Positions 1-8,429 of a stretch of DNA of 64,000 nucleotides are shown here, one piece after another. The notes below the pieces were generated by a model, which searched no databases, was not told the origin of the DNA, and worked only from the letters and a program-made list of their open reading frames with translations. The position numbers were made by a program, and so were the translations under genes. Within the stretch, counting starts at the first letter, position 1. Each line of letters begins with the position of its first letter. The DNA comes from Acidobacteriota bacterium (GTDB taxonomy: Bacteria; Acidobacteriota; Vicinamibacteria; Vicinamibacterales; UBA8438): NCBI GenBank assembly GCA_009861545.1, contig VXME01000042.1:62001-126000 (forward strand), read 5' to 3'.

Positions 1-802
1 GCTGGTAGAGGGCGGCCGGGGATTCGCTGCCGGCGGAGAAGTTGGTGGTCTCGACGACCAGCGTGTCCCCGTCCCAGTAACCCCGCGCGTCGCCGTGCCA
101 CTGGCGGATGGCGTCGTCGGCGTGGGGCGAGCCGTCCAGCGGAATGATGCGCGCGTCGTGGATCATCTCGTGCAGGAACACGACGTGGTCGGGCGTCTGG
201 ACGATCTGGTAGTAGGTGTTGTAGCCGGCGAACAGGTTCGGCATCCCGAAGGTGATGCAGCGCTCCTGGAGCCGCCGGTCGGTCCACGAGGACGCCGGGT
301 TGTCGGCGATATGGGCGACCCGGGCGTCGATCCACCGTTGCGCCTCCGCGGTGAAGGCCGGCAGCCGCCCGTTCGGGGGATCGATCACCAGCGAGGTCCG
401 GTTGTCGAACTCGCGGTCGACCAGCCAGAACTGGTTGTAGTTGCCGGTCGCCGCGTCACGGGAGGAGAACTCGTCCTGCTCGCCGAGCGCGGCCACGAAT
501 ACGCTGTCGGCGAATGCCGCATCGCTCTCGCCGCTCGCGAAGAGCTCTGCATAGCGCGCCTCCAGGCGGGCCAGCTCCTCGTCGGTCAGCGTCGCCTTGT
601 CGCCGAGGACCTCCGGGCGCTCGAGCGGCGTGGCGGTGTTGTTGGCCCACACGCCCTGCAGGTCGGGCCGCCCGTCCGGGGTCCGCGGCATGGTCCACTG
701 CGCGTCCTGCGACGACTGCGCCCCGCTCGCCGCCGGCACGACCAGCATCGCTGCCGTGACAACGCCGCCGATCACGCGGCGCACGGCTCGTGACTGACTC
801 AT
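1..802 (-). CDS. Secreted hypothetical protein, 3' end beyond window
   Basis: The reading frame starts at ATG 802 and is open to the window edge, so the C-terminus is missing. The first 30 residues form a signal peptide (positive n-region, hydrophobic core, AASGAQ cleavage-like end). The mature part begins with a PDGRPDLQGVW segment followed by NNTATPLERP, which I recognise as the hallmark of a large secreted family of unknown function that is expanded in Acidobacteriota. A GGGAGG Shine-Dalgarno lies 7 bases before the ATG and a perfect TATAAT lies 36 bases upstream. No catalytic function can be assigned. The family identity is good; the role is unknown. Confidence 0.8.
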   Translation of the reverse strand, partial: MSQSRAVRRVIGGVVTAAMLVVPAASGAQSSQDAQWTMPRTPDGRPDLQGVWANNTATPLERPEVLGDKATLTDEELARLEARYAELFASGESDAAFADSVFVAALGEQDEFSSRDAATGNYNQFWLVDREFDNRTSLVIDPPNGRLPAFTAEAQRWIDARVAHIADNPASSWTDRRLQERCITFGMPNLFAGYNTYYQIVQTPDHVVFLHEMIHDARIIPLDGSPHADDAIRQWHGDARGYWDGDTLVVETTNFSAGSESPAALYQ

Positions 803-837
803 CCTCTGCCTCCCGGTTCGGACTTCCGCTTTCCGAA

Positions 838-843
838 ATTATA
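838..843 (-). promoter_or_regulatory. TATAAT -10 hexamer for the left-edge gene
   Basis: A perfect TATAAT on the minus strand lies 36 bases upstream of the ATG at 802. No good -35 hexamer is seen at 16-18 bases spacing, so this is a -10 call only. Confidence 0.45.
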
Positions 844-933
844 TGGCGCGAGCCGCACGCGCACCCATGGGTCGACCGCGGCCGGGCCACACTGCCCGCA
901 GCAGCGCGTTCGCTCGTCGCGCCGCGGCTCTGC

Positions 934-2094
934 TCACCGTGGAACCACCGCGTCGAGCGCCCGATCGAGGTCGGCGATGAGGTCGCCGGCATCCTCGATC
1001 CCGATGGACAGGCGGACCAGATCGTCGGGCACCGGCGAGCCGGGTCCCTCGACCAGGCCCCGGGCCTCCGCGAGACTCTCGACCCCGCCGAGCGACGTCG
1101 CGTTGTGGAACAGTCGCAGCTCGCGCACCACCCGGCGCGCGGCTTCGGCGCCGCCCTTCATCCGCAGCGAAACGACCGCCCCGAAGCCGCCGTCCATCTG
1201 CCGCGCCGCCACGTCGTGGCCGGGGTGTCCCGGCAGCCCCGGATAGAGAACGGCGGATACCGCGGGATGCCCGTCGAGCGCCTCGGCGATCCGCTGCGCG
1301 TTCCGCGCGGACGCGGCGACCCGCAGGCAGACGGTGCGCATGCCGCGCAGCAGCAGCCAGCTCTCGAAGGGGCCGATGACGGCGCCGCGGTACGCGCGCT
1401 CGCGGCGGCAGCGCTTCCACAGGTCGTCCTCGCGCGCCGTGACCAGCGCGCCGGCCAGAACATCCGAGTGCCCGTTGAGCTGCTTGGTGGCCGAGTGCAT
1501 GACCAGGTCGGCGCCATGCTCGAGCGGCCGGCTGAGCACCGGCGTCGGCAGGGTGTTGTCGACGACGAAGCGGGCTCCCGCTTCATGCGCGGCGGCGGCG
1601 GCGGCAGCGAGATCGGTGACCGCTCCGTTCGGGTTGGCCGGCGTCTCGGCCCAGACGATCTTCGTGGCTCCGGGCCGCAGCGCCCGCCGCAGCGCGGCCA
1701 TGTCCCCGTTCGGCACGAGATCGAGAGTGATCCTGCCCCGCCCCGCCTCGCCCTGCAGCCAGCGGCGCAGCATCCAGTACATCTGCTCCGGCGCCACGAC
1801 GTGATCCCCGACGTCCAACGTCTCGAACACCGTGGTGGCCGCCGCCATGCCCGCGCTGAACAGCATCGCCGCCCGCCCGCCTTCCAGCGACGCGAGCAGC
1901 GCCTCGGACTGGTCGTAGGTCGGATTCTGGTCGCGCGTGTAGACCCGCCCGCCGGTCGGCGCGCCCTCGGCCGTCCGCTCGTACTGCACGGCCGGGTAGA
2001 TGGGCGGCACGAGCGAGCCGGTCGCCGGATCCACCGCGCCGAGCGCCTGCGCGGCCCGTGTGGAGGGTTTCTGGCCGGCTGGAAAACGGGACAT
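934..2094 (-). CDS. PLP-dependent Cys/Met metabolism enzyme (cystathionine gamma-synthase / methionine gamma-lyase type)
   Basis: This 386-residue protein is full length for the Cys_Met_Meta_PP family of fold-type I PLP enzymes, which make or split the C-gamma-S bond in transsulfuration. Visible signatures are the YTRDQNPTYDQSE segment near residue 50, the phosphate-binding LFSAGMAA segment, the VDNTLPTPVLSRPLEHGADL region and the Schiff-base lysine in SATKQLNGHSD. The start at 2094 is chosen because GGAGG precedes it by 7 bases; the frame stays open upstream but without family similarity. It lies 77 bases downstream of the MATE gene on the same strand and may be co-transcribed. Whether it is a synthase (MetB) or lyase cannot be decided by eye. 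Confidence 0.88.
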   Translation of the reverse strand: MSRFPAGQKPSTRAAQALGAVDPATGSLVPPIYPAVQYERTAEGAPTGGRVYTRDQNPTYDQSEALLASLEGGRAAMLFSAGMAAATTVFETLDVGDHVVAPEQMYWMLRRWLQGEAGRGRITLDLVPNGDMAALRRALRPGATKIVWAETPANPNGAVTDLAAAAAAAHEAGARFVVDNTLPTPVLSRPLEHGADLVMHSATKQLNGHSDVLAGALVTAREDDLWKRCRRERAYRGAVIGPFESWLLLRGMRTVCLRVAASARNAQRIAEALDGHPAVSAVLYPGLPGHPGHDVAARQMDGGFGAVVSLRMKGGAEAARRVVRELRLFHNATSLGGVESLAEARGLVEGPGSPVPDDLVRLSIGIEDAGDLIADLDRALDAVVPR

Positions 2095-2171
2095 GCGGAA
2101 CCTCCGAGAACGAGAACCGTGGACGACTCGTGCGCGGATACCGGCGCGCCCGGCGGGAACCGGCGCTCCCC

Positions 2172-3587
2172 TCAGGCACGCGCGGGACCGATGTCGACCG
2201 CGATGTCGCGCCACTTGCCCTGACGGAAGCGCATCACGCTCAGGCTCGCGCGGGCGACGTGGCCGAGCACGATGGCCAGCCATATGCCGGACGCCTCCAG
2301 CTCCCCGGTCATCTGCAGGTAGGTGCAGAGGCCGATGGGAATGACGACCTGCGACACCATCGAGATGTAGAGCGGGCTGCGTGTGTCGCCGGTCCCCTGC
2401 AGGCCGCCGGTATAGACGAGCGCCACGGTGACGAAGAGCCCGGAGACGGCCAGGTAGGCCAGGAGCTGCCGGCCCAGCTCGAACTGGATCCCGTCGGCCA
2501 TGCCGAACACGCCGAGCAGCGCCCGCGGCACGGTGACCAGCGCGAGGCCGATGACGCACGCCACGCCCACGCCGATCGACGACGCCACGAGGGCGGCGCG
2601 CTGGCTCCGCTCGGGTCGGCCGGCCCCGAGGTTCTGCCCCGCCACCGCGGCCGTCGCGCTCATCAGGCCGACCGACGTCCAGGTGATCAGGGCGAAGAGC
2701 TGCGTGTAGCCCACCGCGTAGGCCGCCTGCGCCTCGGCGCTCTGCTCCAGCGATCCGACGAAGCGCAGCATCAGGACCCCGGCCAGGTTCATCACGATGC
2801 CCTGGAATCCGGTCGGCAGGCCGAAGCGGAAGAGCTCGCGAATGATGTGCCAGTCGGGCGCGAACGACATGCTGCGCGAGAACCGGACGACCAGGCGCCC
2901 CGAAAAGAGCAGCCAGAGGAACGCCGCGGCCGTCACGCCCGCGGCGATCGCGGAACCCATCGCCGCGCCGACCGTGCCGAACGCGGGAATCGGGCCGAGC
3001 CCGCGGATCAGCACGACGTTCAGCACGACGTTCAGCACCGTCATGGCGACGCCGAGGCGCAACGGGGTCCGCGCATCGCCGGCGGACCGCAGCGCACCGC
3101 TCATCATGAAGAAGATGAGCATCCCGATGCTGAAGACGAACATGACGCGGATGTAGCCCAGCGCCTCGCCCTGCACCTCGGGCGCGGCGTTGATGAGGTT
3201 CAGCAGCGTCGGGGCGAGGAAGTAGCCGAGCGGCGCCAGCACGCCAACCGCCATGAACACCGCGGTCAGGAAGGCCTGGTAGACCGTCCGGTTGACCTTG
3301 TCGGGCTCGTTCGCGCCGGCGAAGCGCGCCACCAGCACGCCCATGCCGCTGAAGACCGACGCGACGAACACGATGACGAGGATGAAGATCTGGACGCTGA
3401 CGCCGATCGCGGCGTTGCCGACGTAGCCGACGTAATGGCCGACCATCGCCTGGTCGACGATGCCCTGGATGCCGCCGAACACGTTCTGCAGCATCGTCGG
3501 CCAGGCGAGCTTCCAGACCGTGCGCGCGAGCGGCCCTTCGACGATCGCCCGGTCAAACGCTTTCTGTGGAGGGCCCTTTGCGCTCAT
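2172..3587 (-). CDS. MATE family multidrug/toxin exporter
   Basis: A 471-residue polytopic membrane protein with about 12 hydrophobic segments in two similar halves, as in MATE (NorM/DinF) antiporters that export drugs or metabolites using Na+ or H+ gradients. The first half opens with WKLAWPTMLQNVFGGI and the QAMVGHYVG segment, typical of MatE domain 1; the second half contains the GLPTGFQGIVMN segment. The length is normal for the family. No clear Shine-Dalgarno precedes ATG 3587. It diverges from the Nudix gene with only about 32 bases between starts, so the promoters must overlap. The substrate cannot be predicted. Confidence 0.9.
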   Translation of the reverse strand: MSAKGPPQKAFDRAIVEGPLARTVWKLAWPTMLQNVFGGIQGIVDQAMVGHYVGYVGNAAIGVSVQIFILVIVFVASVFSGMGVLVARFAGANEPDKVNRTVYQAFLTAVFMAVGVLAPLGYFLAPTLLNLINAAPEVQGEALGYIRVMFVFSIGMLIFFMMSGALRSAGDARTPLRLGVAMTVLNVVLNVVLIRGLGPIPAFGTVGAAMGSAIAAGVTAAAFLWLLFSGRLVVRFSRSMSFAPDWHIIRELFRFGLPTGFQGIVMNLAGVLMLRFVGSLEQSAEAQAAYAVGYTQLFALITWTSVGLMSATAAVAGQNLGAGRPERSQRAALVASSIGVGVACVIGLALVTVPRALLGVFGMADGIQFELGRQLLAYLAVSGLFVTVALVYTGGLQGTGDTRSPLYISMVSQVVIPIGLCTYLQMTGELEASGIWLAIVLGHVARASLSVMRFRQGKWRDIAVDIGPARA

Positions 3588-3619
3588 GTCAGCGGGAGGT
3601 CGGCGCGGGCCGCAGTAAG

Positions 3620-4288
3620 ATGGGAAGTCTCACCGTGCCGGTCGAATCTCCGAAACTCTATCAGATCGACGCGCTGCTCCGGTCGGCGTTCCGGGCGCCC
3701 CTCCCCGGCGGGGACGCGCACCGGCGGCTCGCACCGAAACCGCGCCCCGGCTGGCGGCCCGGCGTGGTGCCCGACCACGCCACGCCCGCCGCCGCTCTCG
3801 TGCTTCTCTATCCTCTAGACGACGCACCGCACGTTCTGTTGACCGTCCGGGCCGGCCGACTGGGAAAGCACGCCGGCCAGGTGTCGTTCCCCGGCGGCCT
3901 GATCGACGCCGGCGAATCGGTTCGCGACGCGGCGCTGCGCGAGGCGTTCGAGGAGGTCGGCCTCGACCCGGCGGCCGTGCGCGTGGCCGGTGCGCTGTCC
4001 CCGCTCTACATCACGGTCAGCAACTTCGCGATCCACCCGGTGGCCGGGGTCGCGGCGTCGACGCCGCGCCTGCGTCCTTCGGCCGCGGAGGTGGCGCGCC
4101 TGCTGCCGGCGCCGCTGGCCGCCCTGGCCGATCCCGCCAACCTGCGGCGCGGGACGCGCTGGCGCGGCGATCTCCCGTGCGACGTGCCGTACTTCGAGGT
4201 GCGCAACGAGCGCGTCTGGGGCGCCACCGCGATGGTGCTGGCGGAACTGCTGACGCTGCTCGATCTCGCCCCCCGCAACCCGTGGTGA
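3620..4288 (+). CDS. Nudix hydrolase, CoA pyrophosphatase (NudL/YeaB) type
   Basis: The 222-residue protein carries the full Nudix box (GG-x5-E-x7-REAFEEVG, around residues 94-117), preceded by LGKHAGQVSFPGG, the extra motif that marks the CoA-hydrolysing UPF0035/NudL subgroup. Enzymes of this group cleave CoA and its thioesters to phosphopantetheine derivatives and 3',5'-ADP. ATG 3620 is preferred to an in-frame GTG at 3566, which lies inside the divergent MATE gene. A TAAGAT hexamer overlaps the ATG, so a leaderless start at the in-frame GTG 3635 is also possible. The stop precedes the topoisomerase gene by 116 bases. Confidence 0.87.
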   Translation: MGSLTVPVESPKLYQIDALLRSAFRAPLPGGDAHRRLAPKPRPGWRPGVVPDHATPAAALVLLYPLDDAPHVLLTVRAGRLGKHAGQVSFPGGLIDAGESVRDAALREAFEEVGLDPAAVRVAGALSPLYITVSNFAIHPVAGVAASTPRLRPSAAEVARLLPAPLAALADPANLRRGTRWRGDLPCDVPYFEVRNERVWGATAMVLAELLTLLDLAPRNPW

Positions 4289-4404
4289 CATGGTAGATTG
4301 ACGGTGGCCCCCGTGCGGCCCCCACCGTCTTCCTCCCGCCCCCGGCGGCGGCGCGTTCCCGGACGCCGCCAGCAGCAACGCGACGTTCGAGGAGACCGGA
4401 TCCG

Positions 4405-6825
4405 ATGGCGAAACGGACCAGCAGGCGAACCGGGACCGGAAAACGCGGCACGCGCGACGCGCCGCTGTTCGACGCCGCCGGCGACGGCGACGGGATCGAC
4501 GTGCTCGCGCGACGGGGCGGCGGAGACACCGTCGTCGGGCTCCACGAGGCGGCCCAGGCCCGCTATCTCAACTACGCGCTGTCGGTCATCACGTCGCGGG
4601 CCCTGCCCGACGTGCGGGACGGCCTGAAGCCGGTGCAGCGGCGCATCCTGTACACGATGTGGCAACAACGGCTGCGCGCCGACGCCAAGCCCCGCAAGTG
4701 CGCGAAGGTGGTCGGCGACGTGATGGGAAGCTACCACCCGCACGGAGATGCGGCCATCTACGACACCCTCGTGCGCATGGCGCAGCCCTTCACGCTCCGC
4801 GCGCCGCTCGTGGACGGCTCGGGCAACTTCGGATCGCTCGACGGCGACGGCGCCGCCGCCATGCGCTACACCGAGTGCCGGCTGGCCGCGATCAGCGCCG
4901 AGCTGCTGCGCGAGATCGACGAGGAGACGGTCGCCTTCCAGCCGAACTACGACGGCACGCGCCAGGAGCCGGTGGTGCTGCCGGCCCGCGTGCCGAACCT
5001 GCTCGTCAACGGCGCCACCGGCATCGCGGTGGGCATGGCGACCAACATCCCCCCGCACAACCTCGGCGAGGTGGCGACGGCGCTCGTCAACCTGCTCGAC
5101 GACCCGGACCTCACCAGCGCCCGGCTGGCCCGCGACGTCCGCGGCCCGGACTTCCCGACCGGCGGGCGGCTGGTGAACACCACCGAGGAGCTGACGCAGA
5201 TCTACACCACCGGGAGCGGCACGGTGCGCGTCCGCGCGACGTGGGCGACCGGCGAGCGGCGCCGGTCGTCGAAGACCGTCCACGTCACCAGCGTGCCCTA
5301 CGGCGTGAACAAGGCGCAGCTCGTGGAACGCATCGCCGAGGTGGTCGTCGGCCGCAAGCTGCCGCCCCTGCTCGACGTCAAGGACGTCTCGACCGACGAC
5401 GTGCGCATCGAGCTCGAGATGAAGGCCGACGCCGACGAGCGGATGGTGATGGCCTACCTGTTCAAGCACACGCCGCTGCAGACGACCTTCCCGGTCAACC
5501 TCACCTGCCTGGTCCCGACCGACCAGCCCGGGGTCGGCCGGCCGGAACGGCTCGACCTGCAGCAGATGCTGTGGCGCTTCCTGCTGTTCCGCCTCGAGGT
5601 GGTCACGCGGCGGCTCGAGCACGAGCGCGCGGCCCTCGGCAGGCGGATCCACATCCTGGAGGGGTTCGAGAAGGTCTTCGACGCGCTCGACGCCATCATC
5701 GCGATGATCCGGCAGTCGGACGGCAAGGCCGACGCGGCGGCGAAGATCATGCAGATCTTCGGGCTCGACGCCGAGCAGACCGACGCGATCCTGGAGCTGA
5801 AGATCTACCGCCTGGCGCGGCTGGAGATCCTGATCATCCGCAAGGAGCTGGCGGAGAAGCAGGAACGCGCCCGGCAGATCGATACGGAGCTCGGCGACGA
5901 GGAGCGCCGGTGGCGGATCGTGCGAGACGAGCTCGTCGAGGTTCGGGAGACCTACGGCGAGCCCCGCCGGACCGCCATCGACGGCCCGGCCGACGACGAT
6001 CTGGTGTTCAGCGCGGACGACTTCATCGTCGACGAGGATGCCGTCGTGCTGGTTTCCCGCGACGGCTGGGTGAAGCGGCAGCGGGAAGTGCGCGACCCGG
6101 CGGCGACACGACTGCGCGAGGGCGACGCCCTGCTGACCGCGGTGGCCGGCAGCACACGCGCCACGGTCGTCTTCTTCACCAACTTCGGGGTCGCCTACAG
6201 TTGCCGGCTGATCGACATACCCGCCACCACGGGCTACGGCGAGCCGATCCAGCGGCTGTTCAAGCTGAAGGACCGGGAACGGGTGGCCACCGTGCTCAGC
6301 CTCGACCCGCGCGTCGCGGGCGAGATCGCGGCCACGCCGTCGCGGCCGGAGCCGCCGACTCACGCGGTGGCGGTGTCCAGCGACGGCTACAGCCTGCGGT
6401 TCGGACTCGAGGCGTTCAACGAGCCGAGCACGCGCGCCGGGCGCCGGTTCGCGCGGCCCGCCAGGGGCGCCGAGATCGTGGGCGTGGCCGCGATTACGGG
6501 TGACGAGACGCTGATCGCCGCCACTCGCGAGGCGCGCGCCATGCTCTGCCCGGCGCGGGAGGTCAACTTCCTGTCCGGCCCAGGCAAGGGCGTGCTGCTC
6601 ATCAAGCTGGCGAAGGACCGCGACCACGTCATCGGCTTCATCGCCTCGCGCGGCGACCGCGACCTGCTGACGGTGGAAACGAGCCGCGGCGCCGAGCAGA
6701 ACATCAGCACCGCGAAGTACGATCCGGTAAGCCGCGGCGGCAAGGGCCGCGAGCTGCTGCAGCGCGGTCAGCTCACCCGTATCGTCCCGAGACCGATCGC
6801 GACGCCCGACATCGAGGAGGGCTGA
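4405..6825 (+). CDS. parC: Type IIA DNA topoisomerase subunit A (ParC/GyrA family)
   Basis: The 806-residue protein is the DNA-breaking subunit of topoisomerase IV or gyrase. It has a charged 40-residue N-terminal extension, then the winged-helix core with [19 protein letters not shown], the quinolone region [10 protein letters not shown] (residues 111-120) and the catalytic tyrosine in AAMRYTECR (Tyr155). A beta-pinwheel C-terminal domain follows from about residue 530. I see no typical internal GyrA box; a short SRGGKG sits near the C-terminus. The partner B subunit at 8430 has ParE-like motifs, so topoisomerase IV is the better guess. The usual Ser at the quinolone-contact position is Ala116. 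GAGGAGA lies upstream of the ATG. Confidence 0.85.
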   Translation: MAKRTSRRTGTGKRGTRDAPLFDAAGDGDGIDVLARRGGGDTVVGLHEAAQARYLNYALSVITSRALPDVRDGLKPVQRRILYTMWQQRLRADAKPRKCAKVVGDVMGSYHPHGDAAIYDTLVRMAQPFTLRAPLVDGSGNFGSLDGDGAAAMRYTECRLAAISAELLREIDEETVAFQPNYDGTRQEPVVLPARVPNLLVNGATGIAVGMATNIPPHNLGEVATALVNLLDDPDLTSARLARDVRGPDFPTGGRLVNTTEELTQIYTTGSGTVRVRATWATGERRRSSKTVHVTSVPYGVNKAQLVERIAEVVVGRKLPPLLDVKDVSTDDVRIELEMKADADERMVMAYLFKHTPLQTTFPVNLTCLVPTDQPGVGRPERLDLQQMLWRFLLFRLEVVTRRLEHERAALGRRIHILEGFEKVFDALDAIIAMIRQSDGKADAAAKIMQIFGLDAEQTDAILELKIYRLARLEILIIRKELAEKQERARQIDTELGDEERRWRIVRDELVEVRETYGEPRRTAIDGPADDDLVFSADDFIVDEDAVVLVSRDGWVKRQREVRDPAATRLREGDALLTAVAGSTRATVVFFTNFGVAYSCRLIDIPATTGYGEPIQRLFKLKDRERVATVLSLDPRVAGEIAATPSRPEPPTHAVAVSSDGYSLRFGLEAFNEPSTRAGRRFARPARGAEIVGVAAITGDETLIAATREARAMLCPAREVNFLSGPGKGVLLIKLAKDRDHVIGFIASRGDRDLLTVETSRGAEQNISTAKYDPVSRGGKGRELLQRGQLTRIVPRPIATPDIEEG

Positions 6826-6868
6826 AACCGCGGCGACGGTGTCGGGAACCTCGGAGAACGTCTACCTC

Positions 6869-8287
6869 ATGGGCATCGACCAACTGATCGACCGGATCAT
6901 GCGTCCGGTGGCGGACGCCGTGTCCGGCTTCGTTTTCTACCCGATCCCGCTCTTCGGGGCCGAGATGCCGCTCATCGTGCTGTGGCTGGTGGCCGGCGGG
7001 CTCTTCTTCACCTTCTACCTGAACTTCATCAACGTGCGGGGATTCGCGCAGGCGCTGCGCATCGTCTCCGGCCGCTACGCGCGCGAAGGCGACCCGGGCG
7101 AGATCTCGCAGTTCAGCGCGCTGTCCACCGCGGTCTCCGGCACCGTCGGCATCGGGAACATGGCCGGCGTGGCCGTCGCCATCTCCACCGGCGGGCCCGG
7201 CGCCACGTTCTGGTTGATGGCCGCCGGGCTGCTCGGCATGTCGTCCAAGTTCGCCGAGTGCACGCTCGGCGTGCTGTACCGGCGGCGCAACCCCGACGGC
7301 TCCGTCTCCGGCGGGCCGATGCACTACCTCGAGCGTGGCCTCGGCGAGCGCGGCTGGCCGGCGCTCGGCCGGAGTCTCGGACTCTTCTACGCCGCCGCCA
7401 TGGTGTTCGGCTGCCTCGGCATCGGGAACATGTTCCAGTCGAACCAGGCCGCCGCCATCTTCATCGACATCACCGGCGCCGACGCCAGCTTCTTCGCCGG
7501 CCGGGGCTGGCTGTTCGGACTGCTGCTCGCCGCGATCGTCGCGCTGGTGATCATCGGCGGCATCCGTTCCATCGCCCGCACGACGGTCCGGCTGGTGCCC
7601 ACGATGGCGCTGCTCTACGTATCGCTGGCCCTGCTGACCATCGCCCTCAACGCGGACCGGCTGCCGGGAGCCGTCGCGGCCATCTGGCACGGCGCGTTCA
7701 CGTCGGAGGGGATGGCCGGCGGCGGCCTGGGCGCGCTGGTCATCGGCTTCCGGCGCGCCGTCTTCTCCAACGAGGCGGGGCTGGGCAGCGCCGCCATCGC
7801 TCACGCCACCGCCCGCACCCCCCAGCCGGCCAGCGAGGGCTTCGTCGCCCTGCTCGAGCCGTTCATCGACACCGTGGTGATCTGCACGTTGTCGGCCCTT
7901 GTCATCACCACCACGGTCTACGATCCGGCGCTCGCCACGGGCGACATCACCGGCATCGAGCTGACGACCCGGGCGTTCGCCTCGACCCTGCCCTGGTCCC
8001 CGGTCCCGCTGGCCGTCGCGGCCATCCTGTTCGCCTTCTCGACGATGATCGCCTGGGCCTACTACGGCCTGAAAGCCTTCACCTATCTGGCCGGGGAAGG
8101 CCGCCTGCAGCACCTCGGCTTCAACGCCTTCTTCTGCGCGTTCGTCGTCGTGGGGGCGAGCATCAATCTCGAGGCGCTCATCGACCTGTCCGACGCCCTG
8201 GTCTTCGTGGTCGCCATCCCGAACCTGATCGGGCTCTACCTGATGGCGCCGGTCGTGAGGCGGGAGCTCGCACGCTACCGGTGGTGA
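6869..8287 (+). CDS. Alanine/glycine:cation symporter (AGCS family)
   Basis: A 472-residue integral membrane protein with around 10-11 hydrophobic segments. It has the AGCS signatures: GNMAGVAVAISTGGPGA around the first third, the SVSGGPMHYLERGL segment, and FSNEAGLGSAAIAHATA. Family members import alanine, glycine or related amino acids with Na+. ATG 6869 is preceded by GGAG; an in-frame GTG at 6839 would add 10 polar residues. The gene sits between the two topoisomerase subunit genes, 43 bases after the first, and is probably read from the same transcript. Nothing suggests a functional link with the topoisomerase. Confidence 0.9.
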   Translation: MGIDQLIDRIMRPVADAVSGFVFYPIPLFGAEMPLIVLWLVAGGLFFTFYLNFINVRGFAQALRIVSGRYAREGDPGEISQFSALSTAVSGTVGIGNMAGVAVAISTGGPGATFWLMAAGLLGMSSKFAECTLGVLYRRRNPDGSVSGGPMHYLERGLGERGWPALGRSLGLFYAAAMVFGCLGIGNMFQSNQAAAIFIDITGADASFFAGRGWLFGLLLAAIVALVIIGGIRSIARTTVRLVPTMALLYVSLALLTIALNADRLPGAVAAIWHGAFTSEGMAGGGLGALVIGFRRAVFSNEAGLGSAAIAHATARTPQPASEGFVALLEPFIDTVVICTLSALVITTTVYDPALATGDITGIELTTRAFASTLPWSPVPLAVAAILFAFSTMIAWAYYGLKAFTYLAGEGRLQHLGFNAFFCAFVVVGASINLEALIDLSDALVFVVAIPNLIGLYLMAPVVRRELARYRW

Positions 8288-8297
8288 CCGGCACGCA

Positions 8298-8311
8298 CCC
8301 CCGGCCGGGGG
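8298..8311. terminator. GC-rich palindrome after the symporter gene
   Basis: A perfect 14-base palindrome (CCCCCGGCCGGGGG) begins 11 bases after the symporter stop. No T-run follows, so it could slow or attenuate transcription rather than act as a classic intrinsic terminator. Confidence 0.35.
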
Positions 8312-8323
8312 CGTGGCCCATGC

Positions 8324-8329
8324 TAAACT
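8324..8329 (+). promoter_or_regulatory. TAAACT -10-like hexamer upstream of parE
   Basis: TAAACT lies just past the GC-rich palindrome and 100 bases upstream of the B-subunit ATG. It could give that gene its own promoter. No convincing -35 hexamer is present. Confidence 0.25.
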
Positions 8330-8429
8330 GAGGCTCCTTCCCTGTAAGGCTCGCTGCAGCCACCGTCACCGCGGTGCGCGGCGGGTCGTACGCCGGCCTG
8401 GAGCCCAGCCGGGTCGCCCGGAAGACGCA

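Noticed and set aside
2058-3818. 586-codon plus-strand frame
   Set aside because: Antisense to the MATE gene; highly charged His/Asp/Arg-rich composition marks it as a shadow.
4006-6627. 873-codon minus-strand frame
   Set aside because: It mirrors the topoisomerase A-subunit and Nudix genes and has low-complexity composition; no recognisable domain.
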